From positions 18,310,159 through 18,374,158 of the forward strand of contig OX393580.1 in NCBI GenBank assembly GCA_947652605.1: a stretch of DNA of 64,000 nucleotides, written 5' to 3'. How positions within the stretch are numbered: position 1 is the stretch's first letter; each line of letters opens with the position of its first letter. The notes beneath the pieces were generated by a model. The model did no database searches. It saw nothing but the letters and a program-made list of their open reading frames with translations, and was not told the DNA's origin. The position numbers and the translations under genes were made by a program. Source of the DNA: Elmis aenea. Taxonomy: Eukaryota > Arthropoda > Insecta > Coleoptera > Elmidae. Shown piece by piece: positions 57,511 through 64,000 of this stretch.

Positions 57511-59620
57511 ATTGTTGTAAAATATACCATTAATACCCGGCACCTTCACCAAATTCTCTAAAAGTATTAGAATTGTGATTTAAAAATTCATATCTCAGGT
57601 CTAAATTGCAATAAAATTATAGAATATACAACATTGGAAAGGGATCTATTAAGGCTACCTTTAAAACTATTCGATTTTTTTGTCACACACAGGGTCTTCA
57701 CGATTGGTACCAAGTTTGGATTTTTAAATACAACACCCTGTATATTATTACACTTTCAGTATCCTCAAATTATTCTCAGTAACTTTTGTATGAGCTTAGT
57801 TATGACTGTTTTCAAGTTGTTTGTATTTATTTAAAACACTATTTTTACCCTTTGTCACATTATATCGTAAGAAACATTGATTTAAAAATTAATATATCCG
57901 TTTCTAATCATGATAAAATTATAAGCAATTCGACATTAGAAAAGACCTTTATCTAGGCTACCTCTGGAGCGCTTCCAAATATTATTTTCGTTCCTGGGTG
58001 TTTTTAAAATTGACGCCAGCTTTAGATTTTTAAATACGTCATGTATATCATTACTTTTTTGAAATTTACCGTTCATTTAAGATTCTGGTCCCCATCAGTA
58101 GTAACCGATTTTAAATTAAACTTAATTATGCTTGTAAATGAGTTGCCTATAAACGTTAGATAAACATTTTTAAATTTACTTTAGTTTCTTTTTGTTTGAG
58201 CATAAAGTGCAATCAAACTTTACTGTATTTAATTTACTTGTCTATTTCTTCTTTTGTCTTCGAAACGCCTCGCGTGTGTTTCAATGACATTTTATCCACC
58301 ATAGACAAACAACAAATTCCTCCAACTTCGACAACTCGAGCAAGAATCTACTTAAAGCGTCCTTTATGCGCGAGAACTAAGCCTACGTTTCTCTGTAATT
58401 AATTCACAAACTGCTCGTTTGCGCCTATAAAATTTTCCGCTTTCTTAAGCAATAATTGTATACGAGCATCGCCTGTGTAGAACACAGGTTATTGTTGCGT
58501 AAATGCGGGTGTATTCTGACAATGCAAGACTGAAATGTTCTTAGATACTTCGGAGTATTTGGCAGTGCATTGGGAGTTGAAGTTTTGGGACGAGAGAGAT
58601 CCCGCAGTTTATTTCAATAAAAACAAAAAAAATTAGGCATTTGCACATGATAGTTGCGTTTACGATTTATATTATTTTGCTGGGAACTATGTACACAGTT
58701 TAAATAGAAATCAACACTACACAGCTAAAGAAAACCTAGCAACAGTAGTTCATTCTCTTGTTAGTGATTTACTGTTGCACTATCTTTTGTGGGTTCCGCA
58801 TGGGCGCGCCTTATTTTTATGTTCTAGGAATAAAATTACACAAATAAATCATCGCTTAAAGAAAAGATAAGGATTAATGTGCGAGACTAAAAGTTATTTA
58901 TTTGAAAAAGTCAAACGACTCATACCTAATTCGTAATAATTTATATCATACAACAGATGTATGGCACGCTGCACAGTTCTGCATGTAATTATGTGTTGAA
59001 TTAAAAATATTAATTTTTTACATGTTTATGCTAATTATCTAAATTATCAACGCCACTAGCTTATTAATTGGACATTTACTGTAAAGTTAACGTTAATTTT
59101 ATGCAGAATATGCAGTGTAATGTTTGCAACACCGCGTGCATTATACATCCTGACGTTTGCATCCCAAACATAATTTATAGCAACCGTTATGTTGTCGTAT
59201 AACTGCTAAATCAATGCAGTTCGTTTTTCAAGTCTGTTGCACCTGGTATTGTGGTTTAAGCTTGTGGAAATCCGCAAACCGTATATTATCTGGCGATGTA
59301 ACAACCCCATAACTCCCAACATACGATGAAGCTTTTTCAACTTGTAAGAAATCTGACTACAAAAAGTTAGATAATCAATATCATAACCAAGGAGCAAAAA
59401 CGTGGGCTGTGTCGTCCCAAGACGGACGCTTTCTGTCCAGAAATATAAATGTGGTTCACAGTAGAATACACAAAATACAATAAAAGGAGGCTGTTTGCAG
59501 AAAAGTTAACAAAAAGTGTTAGTTCCTAGATTAATTTAAGATCTCCTGGATTTTTACAAGACGCTCGATTTAAAGTATTAAGAACTACAAATTGTTTTAA
59601 AACCACTTCATGCACATGTC
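57511..59620. other. No gene; scattered CACCCTGTA-type traces
   Basis: At 57740-57755 an ACACCCTGTATATTATTACA end occurs, and related AT-rich blocks run to about 58140. The remainder to 59620 holds no motif-bearing frame that I recognise. Confidence 0.4.
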
Positions 59621-59730
59621 ATTTATAGTAGTAGTAGTAGTAGTCTTCTTTATTTGTTCTGAAAAATCCAAAAAGGCATAGAACATGTCACAATAATGAT
59701 AATAATAATACACATAGGGTAAAGTCGGGT

Positions 59731-59757
59731 GAGATGGCCAGTCGGGAGAGATGGCCA
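59731..59757. promoter_or_regulatory. Subterminal GAGATGGCCA repeats of the pogo-like element
   Basis: GAGATGGCCA occurs at 59731-59740, 59748-59757 and 60088-60097 on the plus strand, and inverted (TGGCCATCTC) at 62141-62150 and 62362-62371, with weaker variants near 60110 and 62190. The arrangement points toward both ends and suggests transposase-binding sites (inference). Confidence 0.6.
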
Positions 59758-60178
59758 ACAGCCAAAACTTAACTAACGGAGCGTGCGATGGCGCTGCCTG
59801 CCCTCTCCGGCAATAAATGGTCATATGTGAGCGCGGCCAGTGTGTTTTCATTTACGTCGAGGTCACATTAAAGCGCCCAAAAAATAATAACAATATCACG
59901 CCCTTATAAAATTTTATAATAGTTTTGTGCTACTTCTTACTGTGAACGTTTGGGAGGAAATTTACTGCCGGTTTCAACATATTACGTGAGTACAATGTTC
60001 ATTAGATAATTCTAACCTCAAGTAACAGTTAAAAATATGCAGTGGGTTTTGTTTGTCACGTTGGTCATCTCTCCCTAGCATTCGGGAGAGATGGCCACCA
60101 AATAGTAGGGATAGATGGTCATATATTTTTACGTCTGTTTCTTTACAGTTTGACGTCATTTCCACTGTGCTGCGGAAA

Positions 60179-62062
60179 ATGCCAACGAAGTATAAAAGAA
60201 AGAACTCAACTCGTGGAAATTATACTGAAGAAAATCTGCAGCGAGCAATTGAAGCTGTCAGAAACGGTTCTTCTGTAAACGGCGCTTCACAAAATTATGG
60301 CATTCCTAGGAAAACTCTTGAAAGGAAAATAAAAAACCATGTGTCGACGACTGGTAGAATGGGACCGGGTAGCATGTTGGGGGAGGCAAATGAAAATAAA
60401 TTGGTGCTACATATTAAAAAGGCACAAAAATATGGTTTTCCTATTACGGTACCAGATGTTCGAAAGCTTGCCTATAATTTCGCAGAAAGGCTACAAATCA
60501 ATCACAAATTCAATAAAGAAAAGGAATATGCCGGTTCCGATTGGAGTAGGTCTTTTTTGAGAAGACATCCCGACTTGCTATTCGCAAGGCTGAGGGTGTA
60601 TCTCTAGGGCGAGCTGAGGGTATGAACCGTTTAGACGTGGGAAATTATTTTAAACTTCTGCAAGAAATTATTTTAAACTTCTGCAAGAAACACTGGAACA
60701 AAATGAGCTTTTCGACAAACCTGGATGCATCTATAATGTCGATGAAACAGGCCTTCAATTAAATAATAAACCTGGCCATGTTTTAGCCAAAAAAGGAGCA
60801 AAGGACATCAGGGGAAAGGGTGAGACAATCTCGTGCATAGCTTGCTGTAATGCTGAGGGTTTTTTTCTACCGCACGTCTGTATATTTAAAGGCAAGAATT
60901 TAAAAACCGAGTGGACTGATTCAATGCCGCCTGGTTCACATATTGTGATGTCTCAAAAATCAGCCTATGTTACCAACAATTTTTTTGAATTGGTTTAAAA
61001 ACCACTTTTTGCCACGTAAAGGCGAAGGGAAGACATTACTAATTCTTGACGGGCATGCATCTCATTGTTCTTGTGTTGAACTTCTAGAAACCGCTGAAGC
61101 AAAAAATGTTGTTTTATTGTGCCTACCTCCGCATACTACCCATTATTTGCAACCACTCGATAGGGCATTTTTTAAGTCTCTTAAGTCCTTTTACTATCAA
61201 GCTTGCAGAGAATGGATGCAGAGTCACCCCGGAAGAAAACTAGGGCGACTCCAATTTGGTGAACTTTTAACGAAAAGCTGGGAAAAGTCAGCGACCGCTG
61301 GAAATGCAATGTCCGGTTTCAGAGCAACTGGCATATTTCCCTGGAATCCTGATTCCATACCCGATCATGCTTACACAGTTTCTGATCAAATAGTAAACAG
61401 CGATACCAGAGAAGACCAGAGAACTCTCACACAAGTAACGCACTCAACAGTCGAACTCTCATGAGAGGAACGCTGAAGCAACACAAAAAGATAGACGCCC
61501 AATCATTATGGTGGATGATTCGATGCCATCCTGTAGCCATGCTGATACAGAACCTCGATGTATTACTCCAGTGGAAGGGACATCTGTTTCAGATTTGACA
61601 CCTGGAAAACTTTTAGATCATATTAATCCCACGCCCAAATTAGTTGTTTCTGCGAAAAAAAAACGAGCAAAGACCGTTGCTGCCCTATTAACTTCTCCTG
61701 ACCACATTGCGATTGTGAAAGAAAGGTCCGTAAAAAAAGCTAAACAAACTAAAAAGGACACCCCGAAAACGAAAATTAAAAAACAAACAATTGGCCAAAA
61801 AAGGAAACGTTCACCTTCGCCAAGTTCTGATGATGAGGAGGATATAGAAGTTCAATATGAAGAGGAAAGTGATGCCCTTTCTGAGGTGGATGAAACTGAA
61901 TGTGTAGAATGCGGAGAAAGCTATAACAACACCAGGAAAAAAGAAGATTGGTTGCAATGCGTAATATGCCAGAAGTGATTTCATGAAAATTGCTCTTCCT
62001 ATTTAAACACTTGCCAAAATTGCGGTAAAACTGCATTTAAAAAGAAGCAAAATATTTGTTAA
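60179..62062 (+). pseudogene. pogo-like transposase: psq HTH, DDE_1 domain, C-terminal PHD-like finger
   Basis: The start is taken as the ATG at 60179, just after a TTTCTTTACAG acceptor-like site. Domains in order: basic N-terminus and psq-type helix-turn-helix (NYTEENLQRAIEAV ... IPRKTLERKIK, residues 15-55); a CENP-B/HTH-like region to 60600; DDE_1 core with YNVDETG (near 60740), ILDGHASHCS (near 61045) and LPPHTTHYLQPLDRAF; GIFPWNP; and a Lys-rich acidic tail (61660-61880). It ends in a Cys/His cluster (CVECG ... CVICQ, then FHENC and CQNCG) like a PHD finger. Breaks: frame change near 60580, a 23-bp tandem duplication (60644-60666, 60667-60689), a frame change at a run of seven T (60980-60986), another near 61440-61462, and TGA at 61976-61978 inside the finger. 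It is non-functional, but the architecture is clear. Confidence 0.85.
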
Positions 62063-62451
62063 GGACATTTTTTTTAATTTTGTTCGAATAAATAGTGTGT
62101 TATTTTTACGTTTTTCTGTTTTATTTTCATTTTTATATTGTGGCCATCTCTTCCTTATTGCATTGGCCAACTGACTCCATTGAACGGGAATAGATGGCCA
62201 TATACAGCTAATTTTTATAAATAATAACAAAAAAAAAAGAAAAGTATTTTCACCGTATTTATTTACCTACCAGTATGGGTGACAGGTCAGCAATGACAAA
62301 AAAATATTTTGTAAAACCTAACCCTCACCAAAAATGTACAGGCGCCTACTATGCAAAATGGTGGCCATCTCACCCGACTTTACCCTATATACGAAAATAT
62401 ACACAAAATTATATTTACTTGAAATAGTTTTTAAAGTAAGCGTCATTAACC

Positions 62452-62719
62452 CATTAAAGGCCAATTTTTTTTTTTTTTTTTTTTAAATATGTTTTAGTAA
62501 CGTACCTCTATGGTCTATATGAGCATATTACAATTTTAAAAAAAAATTGTCAGAATAATAGTTGCGAAGATATAGACCGTCCTCATATGAGGACGCTGGG
62601 CGTTTGAGAGTACTTGCGATAACAGATAACGATATATAACAAATATAAAGACATTGAGCTTTCGAGAGTTCGCTGTTCCAGTAAGTGTTTATATCTACTG
62701 ACAATGATGAAATAAACAA
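62452..62719. other. Short unassigned stretch
   Basis: Contains a poly-T run and a small palindrome TCCTCATATGAGGA near 62580. Not assigned. Confidence 0.35.
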
Positions 62720-63741
62720 TCTATATATATATAAAAATGAATGTATGTATGTTTGTTTGTATGTCCTTTATGTATTCCTATACCATTCATCCGATCCTGA
62801 CCAAATTTGGCACAGACAATCTATACCATGGGAAGAAGATAGGCTATATAAGAATTCCCAAAAAAATCGCCCGGAAAATATATTGAGGAAAACGTGCCAA
62901 AATCTTACTCGCAACTTTTAAATCGGGTCGTCTGGAGCGAGAATTTCGTCAAAATTTGACAATTTGACAATTTGACGTATCGTTTAAACGCTCGAACCTT
63001 CTCCGATTCGACCTTTTCGCACATGTGTCGTACCGATTCGAAATCGTCTCGCCCTCCCCGACAAGTACGTACCAAACAATCCCACTTTCGAGTTAAATTC
63101 GGACCACGAACGAGAAAAAGCGCAGGCACACGCACGCACTACATACTAACGAACGTCGAAAGCCTTTTTCAAAGAGCGATTAAAAATACTCGGGGGCGTC
63201 TAAAAATCGCGAACTTCTTTGAAGGGTCGTATAAAGGATCGAATTTTAATATGTGCACGCTCAGGACCTCGGAAAAAATTGCTTGCAAACGTTATTAATT
63301 AAAACGTGCAAAAATGTTCGTACTTGCATGATGAAAACGTCGTCGCGCGCACGCACTGTCAAACTTTGACAGAATTATAGTAGCGCTCAAACCCTGTGCT
63401 CAGACCATTCTGGACCATTTTCCAATTAAGCTTTATGTACATGTATAATACCAAATCGGAATCGCCTCGCTCTCCCCTAAACATACATACGAAGCAATCC
63501 CAGTTTCGAGTTGAATTCATATTTAAGAATATGAAAATACGATGGCATTTAAAAATAAATTGATATGTAACATAGAAATTGAAGTATGTCAAAGGACAGT
63601 ACTGTCAAACTGACAGCATAACCTAGAAATTGAAGTATGTCACTGTCAACCAACCGTTGAGCTGATGACGCATGCATTACAAACATCGTTGCTTAAATAC
63701 GCTGTAAATGACAGTAAGACTGTTATTTGACAGTTCATCTA
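62720..63741 (+). mobile_element. Helitron-like non-coding segment
   Basis: TCTATATATATATAAAAATG preceded by A (62719) resembles the 5' terminus of insect Helitrons, which insert between A and T. It runs on as GAATGTATGTATGTTTGTTTG and CCGATCCTGACCAAATTTGG. Two internal blocks are related: CGTCTCGCCCTCCCCGACAAG followed by CAATCCCACTTTCGAGTT near 63050, and CGCCTCGCTCTCCCCTAAAC followed by CAATCCCAGTTTCGAGTT near 63455. I found no CTRR hairpin end, so the right limit is a guess. Confidence 0.5.
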
Positions 63742-63779
63742 TCTATATATAAAAAAATCAACGCACTTTCTATTTAATT

Positions 63780-64000
63780 ATGCCTCCCAAACGAAGAGGG
63801 ATTGGTCAATCTACACCTCAAGCAAAGAAAAAAAAGCACTACGAGCTTCACAAGCAGATGAGCAACGGGAAGCAAGATTGGAAACGAATCGATTACGCAA
63901 TGCTCAAGTCCGTTCATCTGAAATAGACGAGCAACGGGAAACAAGATTGGAAACGAATCGATTACGCAATGCTCAAGCCCGTTCATCTGAAACGGACGAG
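63780..64000 (+). pseudogene. Helitron Rep/helicase N-terminus, partial, with a frame break
   Basis: The ATG at 63780 gives MPPKRRGIGQSTPQAKKKK. After a run of eight A (63827-63834) the frame must shift by one base to continue as ALRASQADEQREARLETNRL and then the 23-residue repeat units. Charged repeats of the form DEQRE.RLETNRLRNAQ.RSSE are typical of the N-terminal region of insect Helitron proteins and look coiled-coil forming. The HUH Rep and PIF1-like helicase domains would lie beyond the window. The A-run indel may be a real mutation or a base-calling error. Confidence 0.68.
63857..63994 (+). repeat. Two 69-bp tandem units inside the Helitron frame
   Basis: Units 63857-63925 and 63926-63994 differ at only a few positions; a third begins at 63995. 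69 bp equals 23 codons, so the repeat keeps the frame. Confidence 0.85.

Larger units (their letters stand above)
59717..62385 (+). mobile_element. pogo-like DNA transposon, full length but defective (2669 bp)
   Basis: Inverted ends GGGTAAAGTCGGGTGAGATG and its inverse (mirror of about 23 bp, through GGCC), flanked by the TA target duplication (59715-59716 and 62386-62387). It carries a transposase gene related to the pogo/Tigger/jerky (CENP-B, DDE_1) group and ends with a polyadenylation signal (AATAAA near 62087). The LINE copy at 29.3 kb shows the empty target (CACATATATACGA). Confidence 0.92.
59625..62451 (-). mobile_element. LINE 3' end (second copy), split by a pogo-like element
   Basis: The segments 59625-59716 and 62386-62451 join into the 3' UTR and last codons of the LINE seen at 29264-30465: TAG-repeat tail, TTTATTTGTTCTGAAAAATC, TAGAACATGTCACA, CACATA | TATACGA, TTTTTAAAGTAA, CGTCATTAA. 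The copy is truncated just inside the coding end, at about 62451. Confidence 0.85.
63742..64000 (+). mobile_element. Start of an autonomous-type Helitron (cut by window end)
   Basis: TCTATATATAAAAAAATC after an A resembles a Helitron 5' end. A protein start with Helitron-like N-terminus follows only 38 bp later. The remainder lies outside the window. Confidence 0.55.

Noticed and set aside
1..64000. CRISPR array, bacterial operon or phage content
   Set aside because: No regular repeat-spacer pattern, ribosome-binding context or compact gene layout; the element content is that of an animal genome.

Overview
The window looks like AT-rich insect nuclear DNA (a beetle or a similar insect is my guess; nothing here fixes the species). 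I found no convincing host gene, tRNA or rRNA. Nearly everything recognisable is transposable-element DNA, much of it nested: Ty3-type LTR retrotransposons, jockey-, CR1- and RTE-like non-LTR fragments, piggyBac, hAT, Tc1/mariner-like and pogo-like DNA transposons, a Helitron start, and many long palindromic (foldback) elements whose ends read TA-CAGGG...CCCTG-TA.

Layout. 1-7 kb: diverged tandem repeats, a 626-bp TIR element, and a foldback element carrying a hAT insertion. 7.2-14.8 kb: a piggyBac-type MITE, two jockey reverse transcriptase remnants (one split by an ATTCACCGAA-rich element), a palindrome with a mariner-type transposase remnant in its loop, and a broken piggyBac transposase. 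15.5-21.2 kb: a palindromic element split by a complete, apparently very young Ty3 retrotransposon (identical 166-bp LTRs, 5-bp target duplication, one intact 1290-codon gag-pol frame). 21.7-22.6 kb: a diverged tandem array. 23.5-27.0 kb: a GC-rich non-autonomous LTR element with a tRNA-Lys-type primer site; its 5' LTR holds a TIR-bounded insertion that contains a jockey-like ORF1 fragment. 28.8-34 kb: a 5'-truncated LINE, hAT-like elements and a nested palindrome. 37.8-45.8 kb: nested palindromes, one with three concentric pairs of ends, with a hAT element inserted exactly across its outer terminus. 48-57.5 kb: an RTE-like remnant and further hAT and palindromic elements. 59.6-62.5 kb: a full-length but dead pogo-like element with psq-type HTH, DDE domain and PHD-like finger, inserted in a LINE tail whose empty counterpart lies at 29.3 kb. 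62.7-64 kb: Helitron-like termini and the start of a Helitron Rep/helicase frame that runs off the window.

The only fully intact protein-coding gene is the Ty3 gag-pol. The rest is a layered record of insertion, truncation and capture. Target duplications and empty-site comparisons inside the window allow several insertions to be ordered.
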